From positions 1,550,001 to 1,614,000 of the forward strand of contig NZ_CP087131.1 of the NCBI RefSeq assembly GCF_020911865.1: DNA of 64,000 nt, read 5' to 3'. Within the stretch, counting starts at the first letter, position 1. Each line of letters begins with the position of its first letter. Shown one piece after another: positions 16,581 through 26,245 of this stretch. Under the pieces are notes generated by a model. The model saw only the letters and a list, made by a program, of their open reading frames with translations. It searched no databases and was not told the DNA's origin. Source of the stretch: Chryseobacterium sp. C-71 (lineage in GTDB: Bacteria > Bacteroidota > Bacteroidia > Flavobacteriales > Weeksellaceae). Position numbers and translations under genes: made by a program.

Positions 16581-17075
16581 ATGATTATAATGAGAAAAAT
16601 CGTATTTGCAGGAATAATAGCTTTAGGAGGATTTGGAACAGCAAACGCACAATGCAAAACCGTATCTACCCTTACAGAAAATTTTGATGCGTGGAAAGAG
16701 ATCAACAAATGCTGGACTGCTCAACAAGGAAAAGCAATGCTTTACGCAAGTGATAAAAAAATCGTATTTTATTCGATGACCAATCCCGGAGAAAATATGT
16801 ATCTGGTGACTCCAAAAATTAAAGCCGGAAAATATACATTAACTCTTGATATTTCAGACAATGGTGGAGAAACAGCATTAGAATTATTCTCAATCAATAA
16901 TATTTCTGATGCAAAATCTTATGTTTCAATAACTAAATCTTCAAAAATTGAGGGTGGAAAAAAAGCGTATGACATTTCTCTGAAAAAAGATTCAAACTTG
17001 GGACTGAAAGTTTTGCTGAATGGTGTACATCAAGCAGTTTATGTAGATAATTTTTCTTTAAAGCCTCGTAAATAA
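16581..17075 (+). CDS. secreted hypothetical protein, possible jelly-roll fold
   Basis: 164 residues from the first ATG, or 161 from the ATG at 16590 (MRKIVFAGIIALGGFGTANAQ, a clean signal peptide), which I prefer. After TLTENFDAWKEINKCWTAQQGK comes a run of alternating beta strands (YLVTPKIKAGKYTLTLDIS, then AVYVDNFSLKPRK), like the galactose-binding or 'choice-of-anchor' folds of Bacteroidota exported proteins. No T9SS sorting tail is present. Single gene with its own terminator. Function unknown. Confidence 0.65.
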   Translation: MIIMRKIVFAGIIALGGFGTANAQCKTVSTLTENFDAWKEINKCWTAQQGKAMLYASDKKIVFYSMTNPGENMYLVTPKIKAGKYTLTLDISDNGGETALELFSINNISDAKSYVSITKSSKIEGGKKAYDISLKKDSNLGLKVLLNGVHQAVYVDNFSLKPRK

Positions 17076-17114
17076 AACTTTTTAAAATCAGATTAGATTT
17101 AAATGGTTCGATAT

Positions 17115-17150
17115 AATCTCCAAAGTCTTTTAGATTTTGGAGATTTTTTT
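17115..17150 (+). terminator. rho-independent terminator
   Basis: Perfect 10-bp stem AATCTCCAAA / TTTGGAGATT (17115-17124 with 17136-17145), 11-nt loop and T run, 40 bp after the secreted protein gene. Confidence 0.85.
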
Positions 17151-17300
17151 AAATAAATGAAATCAAGTTTTAAAACTCTTATGATATTTAGATGTTCTGA
17201 TTTTATATTTTTCAATCTTTTCTGAATTTTGAAATTGGTAGAAAATTGTATTTCATCTATATTTACAAAAAAAATCTATAACCTCAACAAATCAGCGTGA

Positions 17301-18434
17301 ATGGATAATTTATTAAGTATTGTGACAATCATCTCGCTGTTCATTTCGTTTTTCCTGGCATTTTTTTTATTGACTGTGAAGACTGAGTACAAAATCAGTA
17401 ATCGCCTTTTCGCCTTTTTTCTCATTATCACTTCGATTGATATTAGCGAACCTATAATCAGCCAAATAACTGAAGGTCCATCGAATCTTGGAATGTTTCG
17501 AACTTTGTTAGCTTTTTTACAGATTCCGGCTTTTTATCTGTATGTTTTGTCGGTTTGCTATTCTGATTTTAAGTGGAAAACCAAATATCTTGTTCATTTA
17601 CTACCTTTTTTGATTGCGAATCTTGCTTTGGTGCCTCGTTTTTATTCGGTGGATTTGGCTTCGAAGTTTGATTTTATTGTCAACCGACAAGATATGATTG
17701 AGCTACAGTTCACTCATTGGCTATTTCATCTTCAGGTCGTGGTATATTTTACAGCTGTTTTTCTGCTGATGAGAAAGGCGAAGAAACTTTATCTGGAAAA
17801 TAATTCGGGAGAAAGTCTTAGTTCTTACCATTGGCTGTTTCAGTTCACGAGTGTTTTGACGGTTTTTTATCTGGTTGTCATTCTTAAAAATATTTTCAAA
17901 TTTTCCGATTATCCATACGTTTCCGATTGGATCAAAATCGGGATCTTGCTATCGCAACTTTTTATCATTTGCTGGTATCTGTACAAAGCGCTGAATAATC
18001 CAGGACTTTTCAGAAATATTGATTCGAAATTGAAACTCGTTTCCGACTTGATTTTGGAGGAGAAAAAGATCGAGCCGGAAACGTTGAATGAGGATCTCCT
18101 AAGACTGAAAAAATATATGATTGATGAAAAGCCATTTTTGAATCCGGCTTTGACGATTCAGGATATTTCAAAAGAAATCAATGTTCCTGTTCGCGAATTA
18201 TCCGTTTTAATTAATCATCAATTGGGGCAACATTTTTATGATTTCGTCAATACGTACCGAATTGAAAATGCTATGGAAATTCTGAAAGATCCATCAAAAT
18301 CTAAGATTACGATTCTTGAAATTTTGTATGAAGTAGGTTTTAATTCAAAATCTTCTTTCAATACGGCCTTTAAAAAACACACGGGAAACACACCAACTGA
18401 ATATCGCAAATCACTGCAAGACAAAGCCTTGTAA
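17301..18434 (+). CDS. membrane-anchored AraC-family transcriptional regulator
   Basis: 377 residues. About seven hydrophobic helices occupy residues 1-235 (beginning LLSIVTIISLFISFFLAFFL). A cytoplasmic AraC-type double helix-turn-helix follows at about 275-372: LTIQDISKEINVPVRELSVLIN, then ILEILYEVGFNSKSSFNTAFKKHTGNTPTEYRKS, the family signature. The layout suggests a sensor in the inner membrane that controls genes directly. The likeliest target is the serine hydrolase gene 140 bp downstream on the same strand; that is inference. Confidence 0.88.
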   Translation: MDNLLSIVTIISLFISFFLAFFLLTVKTEYKISNRLFAFFLIITSIDISEPIISQITEGPSNLGMFRTLLAFLQIPAFYLYVLSVCYSDFKWKTKYLVHLLPFLIANLALVPRFYSVDLASKFDFIVNRQDMIELQFTHWLFHLQVVVYFTAVFLLMRKAKKLYLENNSGESLSSYHWLFQFTSVLTVFYLVVILKNIFKFSDYPYVSDWIKIGILLSQLFIICWYLYKALNNPGLFRNIDSKLKLVSDLILEEKKIEPETLNEDLLRLKKYMIDEKPFLNPALTIQDISKEINVPVRELSVLINHQLGQHFYDFVNTYRIENAMEILKDPSKSKITILEILYEVGFNSKSSFNTAFKKHTGNTPTEYRKSLQDKAL

Positions 18435-18573
18435 TTACTCGTACTTCTCGATTTAATCATTCCTACCAATTCTTTTTACGAAATCTGGACGAATACTTTT
18501 ACTCGGTCGCACAGGATTTCGCACTTCCACATCTTTGTATCGAAATATTTATCAAACCTTAAATAACGATACA

Positions 18574-20049
18574 ATGAAAACAATTTCTTACATCAGCCTT
18601 TTTCTATTATTCTTTACAAGCCTTCAAGCTTTTGCTCAGAAAAAAGACTACAGCTTTCTTACTGACAGTTTGAAAATTGATGAACAATTAGAAAAATACA
18701 AACTTCCGGGATTCAGCGTAGTTGTTTTTGAAAATTATAAGATTGTATATTCCAAACAATTCGGAGTAAAATCAGCAAATTCTCCTGAAAAAATTGATGA
18801 AAATACCGCATTTTCTACAGCATCTATATCAAAACCAATTACAGCGCTTCTTTGTTTTATTTTAGAAGAAAAAGGTTTAATTAATCTGAATGACCCGATT
18901 GACAAATCTCTAAAAAGATGGCATTTACCAAAAAGTAAATTCACAGAAAACAAAGTTCCGACCTGGAAACAATTTTTAAATCATACAGCCGGAACAACTC
19001 AAGATGGATTTGAAGACCATTATGAAGGTGAAAAAATCCCAACATTAGAAGAAAGTTTAATGGGTAAAATTCCGAGATATGATAAAGAAATCGAATTCCT
19101 TTTTGAGCCTGGAACCGATTGGCAATACAGTGGTGGCGGTTACACGATTATCCAAATGGCTTTGGAAGATAAATTCAATACAACGATTGCTGAATTAGCA
19201 AAAGAATATATTTTCGCTCCACTTGGTTTAAAACACACAACCATGATTCAGCCGAATGAAAAAGGATTTCTGGCAAATGTTGCTATGGTTCATGATAAAG
19301 ACGGAAAAGTAATTAAAACAGGTTTGCCAATAACTCCACAAGTTGGTCCGTCAGGATTATGGTCAACTCCAAAAGAATTGGCAATCATTGCTATAGAAAT
19401 TCAAAATGCTTTGCGCAATAAAAACAACAAAGTCGTTTCCCACAATGTAGCAAAAAAAATGACCAAAGTATCTGCTTTAAAAAATGCGGTTGGCGGATGG
19501 AGTTACGGTTGGCAAAAATCTTTTGGTTATAATAATTACGATTGGTTTGCTTGCAACGGCTCAAACACGGGAGTTGGCGGCAACGTGATGGGAACTATGA
19601 AAGACGGAAATGGATTTGCCTTTCTTGCCAATGGCGAAAAACCGAATCGCTTTCCGGTGATGGGACAAACCCAAAGAGCAATTCTGAAATTGATGAACTG
19701 GAAAGGAAATTTCCATAACGAAGAAACGCAGGAAATACCTTCAAACTTAAAAGAAAAGCTCATCGGAACTTACGAGGACTTCCTTTACGGACAAAAAATG
19801 GAAACCAAAATAGTAGAAAAAAATAACCGCCTTTATGTAGAATCTGCGATCCTTGAACACTTTAAAGGGAAAAATGAAAATGAATTGGTGTATTTAAAAA
19901 ACGGATTATTCAAAATTATCGATTATCCAAATCTACTGAAATTTGAATTTAATGATGGGAAGGCAAGTTCTGTAACATTATCTAGAGGCAGCATGACTGA
20001 TACAATTAAAATTATCAATAAAGAAAAGAAAATTCACAAAGACCATTAA
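18574..20049 (+). CDS. serine hydrolase, beta-lactamase/S12 family
   Basis: 491 residues from the ATG at 18574 (MKTISYISLFLLFFTSLQAFAQ, a signal peptide); the longer frame from a TTG at 18535 would hide the signal. The penicillin-binding fold is clear: nucleophile motif S84-I-S-K87, then YSGGGY as the Tyr motif, and CNGSNTGVGG in the place of the third motif. The last 100 residues form the small beta-rich C-terminal domain common in class C-like esterases and peptidases. It is exported to the periplasm. Substrate (peptide, ester or beta-lactam) cannot be told. It is downstream of the AraC regulator. Confidence 0.88.
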   Translation: MKTISYISLFLLFFTSLQAFAQKKDYSFLTDSLKIDEQLEKYKLPGFSVVVFENYKIVYSKQFGVKSANSPEKIDENTAFSTASISKPITALLCFILEEKGLINLNDPIDKSLKRWHLPKSKFTENKVPTWKQFLNHTAGTTQDGFEDHYEGEKIPTLEESLMGKIPRYDKEIEFLFEPGTDWQYSGGGYTIIQMALEDKFNTTIAELAKEYIFAPLGLKHTTMIQPNEKGFLANVAMVHDKDGKVIKTGLPITPQVGPSGLWSTPKELAIIAIEIQNALRNKNNKVVSHNVAKKMTKVSALKNAVGGWSYGWQKSFGYNNYDWFACNGSNTGVGGNVMGTMKDGNGFAFLANGEKPNRFPVMGQTQRAILKLMNWKGNFHNEETQEIPSNLKEKLIGTYEDFLYGQKMETKIVEKNNRLYVESAILEHFKGKNENELVYLKNGLFKIIDYPNLLKFEFNDGKASSVTLSRGSMTDTIKIINKEKKIHKDH

Positions 20050-20094
20050 AAATCAATCCGTTGTAAAGTACAATTAGGCTTATCTAAATTAAAT

Positions 20095-20128
20095 AAAAAA
20101 GCACTTACGACAATGTAAGTGCTTTTTT
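20095..20128 (-). terminator. bidirectional terminator, probably the original tRNA terminator
   Basis: A perfect 14-bp stem (20095-20108 with 20115-20128) with core AAGCACTTAC / GTAAGTGCTT, a 6-nt loop and runs of A and T on both sides, so it works in both directions. It lies immediately outside the left attachment repeat. Before the island inserted it would have stood just 3' of the minus-strand tRNA gene. Confidence 0.8.
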
Positions 20129-20132
20129 AAAC

Positions 20133-20148
20133 GTGGTCCCACCTGGGC
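20133..20148. other. attL: left attachment repeat of the mobile island
   Basis: GTGGTCCCACCTGGGC, identical to 32438-32453, where it is the 3' end of the tRNA(CAU) gene (T-arm and acceptor strand). The match ends abruptly at 20149, so this is a displaced fragment of the tRNA, not a second tRNA gene. Confidence 0.9.
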
Positions 20149-20210
20149 AAAATTTGGATCTTAATAGAATTTAATATACTTTTATCGACTGATAATCAAA
20201 TTATTACAAT

Positions 20211-20250
20211 TCATTTTAATTCACTTTAATGTACTTTAATATGTTTTAAT
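20211..20250. repeat. four 10-bp iterons upstream of the integrase gene
   Basis: Four adjacent 10-bp units with core TTTAAT: TCATTTTAAT, TCACTTTAAT, GTACTTTAAT, ATGTTTTAAT. The helical-turn phasing and position between attL and the integrase start suggest binding sites for the integrase arm domain, an excisionase or a repressor. Confidence 0.6.
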
Positions 20251-20294
20251 TTGATTTCTGCCCCCTATTTTGCCCCCAATTAAAGCATATTAAG

Positions 20295-21530
20295 ATGAAG
20301 TATTATTTCGAACTCAGAAAAGAAAAAATTAATAAAGATGGAATGATTCCGATCCGTCTGGTAGTGATGAATGCCAAAACTAGAATCAGGAAAAGTGTTG
20401 AAGCAAAAACAAAACTTGAAGACTGGGATAGAGAAAATAATAAAATCAACAACCCTAATTCTAAGTTTAACACCAATTACAAAGAATATCAGAAATCAAA
20501 TAAGAATATTGCCGACATCATTCAGAAGGTTGAGAAAATATTCACTTATTTTGAATACAATGGAATCCCATTTCAAGCATCAATTTTTAATGAAAAATTT
20601 GACGAAGGCGACGTTAAAGTCACAATCAGTTTTTTTGATGCGTACGATGAATTTGTCAAAATATCAAAACTGACAAAAACCAGCTCTACCATCACTAAGT
20701 ATAATTCAGTCAAAAATTTTTTAACTGCTTTTGAGCTCCATTCTAATCACACCCTGAGGCTAGATACGTGTGATTTCAGATTTGAAGAAAGCTTTATGGA
20801 TTATTGTTTTAATACTCGAAAAACTTTAAATAATTATTATGCTAAGATTGTAAAAAGTCTGAAAGCATTTTTAAATTGGGCGTATGAAAGGGGCTATCAC
20901 AGCTCATTAAATTTCAAAAAACTAAAAAGCAAAGAAGAGGATATTGAGGTAATTTATCTTACTTCAGAAGAACTTATGAAATTGTACCATCACAACTTTG
21001 ACAATCCTGCATTGGACAGAGCACGAGATATGTGGTGTCTACTGGCGTTTACCGGTCAGCGCCATAGCGATGTGTATTCTCTGCAAAATGCAAATATTGA
21101 AGATGATTATCTACATTTCACAGTAAAGAAAACAAAAACAGTCAATCATCATGTATATTTAATTAAACAGGCAAAAGAACTTATTGAAAAATATAGAGAT
21201 ACTATTTACTACCCGATCCCACGATTAACTTCACAAAAATTAAATGAAAAAATACAGATTTGTTGTGAAAAAATTGGACTAACGCAGGAAATTGAACTAA
21301 CGAGATTCATTGGAGCTAAAAGAATCAGTCAAACATTTAAAAAGCACGAGTTAATTGGCTCACATTGCGGACGTAAAACATTCATTACTAACAGCTTGAT
21401 TTTGGGAATCCCCGAACGAGTTGTGAGATCAATATCTAATCATAAAGATGAAAAGAATTTCAGAAAATATGTAAACATTTCAGAAATTCACAAACAAAAA
21501 GCTTTATCAGCTTGGGATAGCTTGAATTAA
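20295..21530 (+). CDS. tyrosine recombinase (site-specific integrase)
   Basis: 411 residues. N-terminal arm-binding and core-binding (SAM-like) domains typical of Bacteroidota element integrases are followed by the catalytic domain: R256 in GQRHSDV, H357-x-x-R360 in HCGRKTF, H383 in SNHKDEKN and the nucleophile Y392 in FRKYVN. All catalytic residues are present, so the enzyme looks intact. It is the first gene inside attL and reads inward, as expected for an integrase that uses a tRNA 3' end. A run of 10-bp repeats lies directly upstream. Confidence 0.93.
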   Translation: MKYYFELRKEKINKDGMIPIRLVVMNAKTRIRKSVEAKTKLEDWDRENNKINNPNSKFNTNYKEYQKSNKNIADIIQKVEKIFTYFEYNGIPFQASIFNEKFDEGDVKVTISFFDAYDEFVKISKLTKTSSTITKYNSVKNFLTAFELHSNHTLRLDTCDFRFEESFMDYCFNTRKTLNNYYAKIVKSLKAFLNWAYERGYHSSLNFKKLKSKEEDIEVIYLTSEELMKLYHHNFDNPALDRARDMWCLLAFTGQRHSDVYSLQNANIEDDYLHFTVKKTKTVNHHVYLIKQAKELIEKYRDTIYYPIPRLTSQKLNEKIQICCEKIGLTQEIELTRFIGAKRISQTFKKHELIGSHCGRKTFITNSLILGIPERVVRSISNHKDEKNFRKYVNISEIHKQKALSAWDSLN

Positions 21531-21542
21531 AAAAAATACAAA

Positions 21543-22235
21543 ATGCTTGAGAAAAAAAATATTGAACTGCAATCTTATCTGCAGCAATTTAAAGATTTCA
21601 TTAATAGAAATGTTTACACCGAAATCGATATTAAAGATTTGCTTCTGAAAATTCTTGACACGCTAAACGAGGGTGACTTGAAAGATCTTTTAAACTTCGT
21701 TGAAAACAAATATCCTAAATTATTTGGGGGATTGGTAGAGCAATTAGAGAACATGACAATTGACAACATCTTTTATGGAAAATATCTCGGTCAAGATTTC
21801 AGGATAAAAGAAAATTGCATAAAACAAATTCAATCTTACGAAAGAACACATAATGTAGAAATGCATACTGCTTTACTGGTTGGAATGCTTGCTAAATATA
21901 ACAAATCCGACAACAGTTTTTCTAAAATACTACATTTGGCTTTAATTCCTGAAATACATGAAGCAATAATACATAATTATAATTCCCTTCAGTCCAAAAT
22001 TAAGTCCGGTAACTATCTCAGTATTGATAATGCATTGTGTATATTTTTCTTCCACGATAGAGACGAAGCTTTTGCAAAATTCAAAATTCTAATTCATAAA
22101 GATATTGAGCGAAAAAAACATTCAGCATATAGAATGGATTATAGACTAACTGTCGAGCTATTTTTTAAGAGATTACAACTTGACTATATACCAAAAATAT
22201 ACTGGATTAAGAGAAGCTGTCGTTGTGATCAATGA
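21543..22235 (+). CDS. island hypothetical protein with aberrant C-terminus
   Basis: 230 residues, helical, beginning 12 bp after the integrase gene, so probably co-transcribed. No motif recognised; residues such as YGKYLGQDFRIKENC and RMDYRLTVELFFKRLQ resemble small accessory proteins of Bacteroidota mobile elements only in general character. The last 15 residues (IPKIYWIKRSCRCDQ) are read out of frame from relaxase sequence: the same DNA in the next frame encodes the relaxase segment GLREAVVVINED. The natural C-terminus was therefore probably lost in the deletion that fused the two genes near 22175-22195. Confidence 0.55.
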   Translation: MLEKKNIELQSYLQQFKDFINRNVYTEIDIKDLLLKILDTLNEGDLKDLLNFVENKYPKLFGGLVEQLENMTIDNIFYGKYLGQDFRIKENCIKQIQSYERTHNVEMHTALLVGMLAKYNKSDNSFSKILHLALIPEIHEAIIHNYNSLQSKIKSGNYLSIDNALCIFFFHDRDEAFAKFKILIHKDIERKKHSAYRMDYRLTVELFFKRLQLDYIPKIYWIKRSCRCDQ

Positions 22236-23178
22236 AGATACTTCAATGTTTGAACTACAAAAATTAGCTTCTGAACTAGAAAAGAAATTAAGGATTCGCA
22301 TTTTTCAAATTGCCATCCATAAAGATGAGGGGCATTATGATAAGGATTCAAAAGAATGGATACCAAATTTTCATGCACATCTTGTCGCTGACTGGCAAGA
22401 TCTCAAAACTGGAAAAACTTTAAAGCATACACGTTTCCAATATTCGCAAATGCAAGATATTGCTGCAAAGAGTTTAGGAATGGAGAGAGGTGAGAAAAAA
22501 GGAGTAGTCCGACTTGAAGCTATAAATTTTAAAATCGATCAAAAACTAAAGGAATTAGATGATCTGGAAAATAAAATTGCTGAACTTTCAAGTACAATCG
22601 ATCCTGAAAATTTTCTTAATCTCAATGAAACAAAAAGCAACTTCTTTGGGATTACAAAAATGAGTGTTGAAAAAACAGTAGAAAACTTTATCAATCATGC
22701 GAAAACTCTAAACTTTGAGCTTTCACAGACAAAAATAAATAATAAAGTTTTAGTTAGAAATAATGACAAACTGAAATCAGAATGCTCTGACCTTAAAAAT
22801 GATATTCTCAGCTTGAAAAACCTCAATAACCTGCTGTTATCAAATGTTGAACTCTATAATCAGAAGCGTAGAGAATACTTAGAATCCATTTTTAAGTTAC
22901 TTGGAAAAACGATATTACAGGAACGCTTAAAGTATCCAATTTCTGTTAATACAGACACATTAAACAAAACAATGTCGAAAATCTGCGCAAAAATTGCAGA
23001 AAAAAATAAAATTCCTGAAGTTGCTATTGAAGAGATCTTTAAAGTTGAAAGAAATAATAGAGTTCTATTTCGGTATTTAAAAGATGGTAAATCTATTAAA
23101 CATAACATCATCAAAGAAAATTCAAAAGATTTGAAAAATGATGAGACTATAAATCCTCAAAATTTTCTTCGAAGATAG
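22180..23178 (+). pseudogene. MobV/Pre-type relaxase lacking its N-terminus
   Basis: 332 residues from a TTG inside the previous gene; the first ATG is at 22246. The MobV middle is clear: REAVVVINEDTS, then IAIHKDEGHYDK and IPNFHAHLVADWQDLKTGKTLKH (the His-rich metal-binding motif III), then QMQDIAAKSLGMERGEKKG. The C-terminal half is coiled coil. Intact relatives carry about 110-130 residues before REAVV, including the first catalytic motifs; here that part is replaced by the tail of the upstream gene. No coupling protein or transfer genes lie in the island, so it can have been mobilisable at most and now probably is not. Confidence 0.7.
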
Positions 23179-23216
23179 ATGAAGCATTTCAATGAATTTT
23201 ACCATCCTCAAAATTG

Positions 23217-23243
23217 GCTAATTCAGCTAATTCAACTAATTAA
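23217..23243. repeat. three 9-bp tandem repeats
   Basis: GCTAATTCA, GCTAATTCA, ACTAATTAA in the 245-bp spacer between the convergent relaxase remnant and HNH gene. The spacer also holds two GATCAAGT copies. No gene or clear terminator seen there. Confidence 0.6.
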
Positions 23244-23423
23244 TTAACAAGAAAATATTTAATTATTTTTAGAATATAAAATTCTTACTTTTAGAAGTAG
23301 AGATAATATTGAATATTTTAAGATGTAAACCGTCAGATCAAGTATTGCCTAATTCGGATCAAGTTTGTAGTTATTAGTACAACTTAATTTGCACTTCTTA
23401 TAATATAATACTTAAGCATAGCA

Positions 23424-24494
23424 CTAAAAAAGTCCTTCCGTTCTACAAGCCTTAAGAAATGGAACTTTTAGTAAATTGTCACCCTTAAATTTATTTCTGT
23501 CGTAATTTTTCACCAATCTAGCAATTTCCTTATCTCTATCCGTCTGTTTTTCTAATTCATCTAACATTTGCACAAGCCAATACTTACCCTTAGATTCATT
23601 TGTTAAATGGTCTTTATATCGAGTTTCTGTATTATAAATATTAGTCCAAGTATTAATTTTATCTTGTTCAAATCTGCTCTTTCCTTTAAAATTTATTGTA
23701 AGATGCCTATGCCCATAATCTTTATAATTTTTAATATTAACATTACAGATAATATCAACATCTAGTGCATTTTGTGAATATGGATAAAAAGCTCGTAAAT
23801 TTTGTCCTACTTTAAAGTCAAAGATTGGACTCTTTCTTAATTTATGAATAGAATTACAATCGTGACATGTTGGCACTAAATTCTTAAAATTTATTGAATA
23901 AGTTGCATACTTTTCTTTTGGAAGAAAATGATCATATGCTTCATGTCCGGCCATTTCATAGGAGCGAATTGTATTAATACCACAAAAGGGGCATATACCA
24001 GCGGTATTTATTTTTACGAAAGCATCATAATGATTTTTTAATGTTCCATTCCTATCTTTTATTACAGTGAGATTTAACACATTATCAAATAAATTCGTAT
24101 AAAAATCATATAAATTTTTGGCTAAAATTGGCGAAAGTGATTCAATGTAAGTATTCTCTAAAACATCATAATACTTAGAATGAAATAATACTTTTTCTAA
24201 ATTTCTACTTTTAATAAATTTTTTTCTTAAAGTTTTCCTTTGCTTGCCATCTAATTCTGTCTTAAATAAATCATAAATAACAGAAATAGGACCTGTGATA
24301 TAATCATTTGGCTTCATAGAGGGGTCTTCTTTCCACGCCTCTTCCTCGGCAACTTTTTTAAGATCCGGACAACCATTTAGTAAGTCTAGAGAATATTCTT
24401 CATCTGCATTACACCAAACTTCAGTAAATAGGAATTCAATCCAATCATTTAATCTACAAATATTATGTTCTACAAATTTATATGGAAATAACAT
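23424..24494 (-). CDS. HNH endonuclease, PtuB-like partner of the ATPase
   Basis: 356 residues. Zinc-knuckle HNH: C168/C171 (CPFC), then YDHFLP with D188-H189, then C210/C213-N214 (CHDCN), the order seen in PtuB-type and retron-associated HNH nucleases. The N-terminal 150 residues are helical and unrecognised, perhaps the contact surface for the ATPase. Its ATG overlaps the ATPase stop by one base, so the two are translationally coupled. It is the last gene of the hsdR-hsdM-hsdS-ATPase-HNH operon. Pairing of an SMC/ABC-like ATPase with an HNH nuclease is the hallmark of Septu defence. Confidence 0.82.
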   Translation of the reverse strand: MLFPYKFVEHNICRLNDWIEFLFTEVWCNADEEYSLDLLNGCPDLKKVAEEEAWKEDPSMKPNDYITGPISVIYDLFKTELDGKQRKTLRKKFIKSRNLEKVLFHSKYYDVLENTYIESLSPILAKNLYDFYTNLFDNVLNLTVIKDRNGTLKNHYDAFVKINTAGICPFCGINTIRSYEMAGHEAYDHFLPKEKYATYSINFKNLVPTCHDCNSIHKLRKSPIFDFKVGQNLRAFYPYSQNALDVDIICNVNIKNYKDYGHRHLTINFKGKSRFEQDKINTWTNIYNTETRYKDHLTNESKGKYWLVQMLDELEKQTDRDKEIARLVKNYDRNKFKGDNLLKVPFLKACRTEGLF

Positions 24495-26245
24495 TACTTT
24501 AACATTTTATGGATTAACAACGTTTTTTCTACAGAATCCCCTAACATTGATTGTAATTCTTCAATTAGTTTTTCTCTATTCTCTCCGTCTTCAAATCTTT
24601 TTTCAATATCTGATAAAAAAGTATATGCATACTTACCAATAGTAATTGGAGTTTTAAATATTTCAATAGTTATTTTATTGACAGATGCTCCTAAAGTTTG
24701 AAACTCTGGAAAGCCACAACTAACCTTTTTCGTCTCATTGTCTTTCACAAACACATGAACATACTTTGATTCACTATCAGAAACTAAATAAGGAGAATGT
24801 GTTGTAATCAACATTTCCCTCATTATGTTTGATTCTTCCAAAGCGAAACAATGGCGAATGCTTGATATGAATTTTGCTTTCCAATCGGGATTGAAATGTG
24901 TTTCGGGTTCGTCTAATAAAAACAAACAACTTTCGTTTTTAAATAGCAAACAAAGCCCCAATGAATGCAAAAATTGGTGTTCTCCATCTGAAAGTTCTTT
25001 TGTAAATAAAGGTTTACTTAATCCTTTTTTCTTTATCCAAAGATTCTTAAATCTAAGAATTCGATTATCTTCCAAGGGAATAGGATTAATATCATGATTA
25101 ATAAAAATATTTTTAGACTGATATACTCTTTTCTTATCATCATTTGAAGATACATATGCATTCAGTTCTAGAAGAATTTGAAATAATTGAAACAATTGTA
25201 ATGGCTGATTATACTCTTCATTAGCAAAATGAAAACGGAAAGCTGCTTTTGTGGCTTCTGTTACTTTAAAATCTAAAATTAAAAATTCTTTAACCTCTTC
25301 TCCATTTTCTTGGTCTGAGATTTTAGTGTTATGACATGTAGCACACTGTTTTAATATTTCTATGCTATCCTTTAAATTAGATGTCAATTGAATTTGATAA
25401 GTCCTCTTATTCTCTAATTCAACATTTCTGTCTCGCAAAATATCTTCATGTAGATCAAGATATTTATCCATACAAATAATCAGCCTAAACTCATCAATAT
25501 CTTCTAATTCAACCTCGTCCATAAAAGGGGCTAAAGTGGAATTATCTTGTAGTAAGAAATTGGCCAATAGAATGGCTTGGCTGTATTCATTATCTAAATA
25601 TACTAGGCTTCCCTCAGATTTTGGTGGAAAGCCAAAAGAATCCTCATGAATTAATTTATCTGCATACTCATCATAATGCAAAAAACGAGTTTTGAAAAAA
25701 GGTAAACTTAATAGTTCATTTTCTCCTGATGAATAACCTAATATATACTTAGGAAGGAGTAATTGAATTTCTTTTTTACCAAGGGGTGTTATCTTATTTG
25801 AATAGTCTTCCCTATTTACCCATTCAAATATTGGAGTTTTACCTATTTCTTTTAAAATTCTAATATGAGCTTTTACTTGGTTTATAGGAATCTTAGGTAA
25901 ATCACTTACAGATTTATCCATTAAATCAATTGCGATTGGCATGAAATATTCCAATTCAAAAGCATCTACCACACAAACACGATTGTCAAATCCTTTTGCA
26001 TTTTCTTCGCTTTTTAAAAATCCGTTTGGTAAGTAATCATTGTACATGCAGTCCAAATGATAAAATATATTGGCTAATGCCTCTAATATATTTGACTTAC
26101 CACTACCATTTCTACCAGCTAGAATATTGGGGTTGAAATCATGAGCTAATTGATAGTCAAAATCTCTTAAGAAATAGATTTCAAAACCACTTTGCAGTGA
26201 CCTGAAACCTTCGGGTGTATTTACTTTAAACCTTAAAAGCTTCAT
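24494..26245 (-). CDS. restriction-associated AAA/ABC-type ATPase, PtuA-like
   Basis: 583 residues. Walker A at 44-51 (GRNGSGKS), the ABC signature-like ELSDGEHQF, Walker B ending D445-E446-P (FLLDEPETHFNPDW) and H-loop H483 (TTHSPYL) put it in the overcoming-lysogenization-defect/SMC-like ATPase group. A central insert carries a CATCH pattern (QCATCHNT) of unknown role. Its start overlaps the hsdS end by 20 bp and its stop overlaps the HNH start by 1 bp. I recall that proteins of this kind are often labelled 'restriction system-associated AAA ATPase'; that could not be checked here. Likely role: sensing and gating the HNH nuclease. Confidence 0.85.
   Translation of the reverse strand: MKLLRFKVNTPEGFRSLQSGFEIYFLRDFDYQLAHDFNPNILAGRNGSGKSNILEALANIFYHLDCMYNDYLPNGFLKSEENAKGFDNRVCVVDAFELEYFMPIAIDLMDKSVSDLPKIPINQVKAHIRILKEIGKTPIFEWVNREDYSNKITPLGKKEIQLLLPKYILGYSSGENELLSLPFFKTRFLHYDEYADKLIHEDSFGFPPKSEGSLVYLDNEYSQAILLANFLLQDNSTLAPFMDEVELEDIDEFRLIICMDKYLDLHEDILRDRNVELENKRTYQIQLTSNLKDSIEILKQCATCHNTKISDQENGEEVKEFLILDFKVTEATKAAFRFHFANEEYNQPLQLFQLFQILLELNAYVSSNDDKKRVYQSKNIFINHDINPIPLEDNRILRFKNLWIKKKGLSKPLFTKELSDGEHQFLHSLGLCLLFKNESCLFLLDEPETHFNPDWKAKFISSIRHCFALEESNIMREMLITTHSPYLVSDSESKYVHVFVKDNETKKVSCGFPEFQTLGASVNKITIEIFKTPITIGKYAYTFLSDIEKRFEDGENREKLIEELQSMLGDSVEKTLLIHKMLK

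Noticed and set aside
18535..18573. TTG start for the serine hydrolase
   Set aside because: The ATG at 18574 begins a normal signal peptide; the longer form would bury it.
20133..20160. Second tRNA gene at the left repeat
   Set aside because: Only the 16-bp 3' part is present; the rest of the tRNA does not continue.
23424..26245. Retron-type defence (HNH and ATPase with a reverse transcriptase)
   Set aside because: No reverse transcriptase or msr/msd-like region is present in the island; the pair is joined to type I restriction genes instead.
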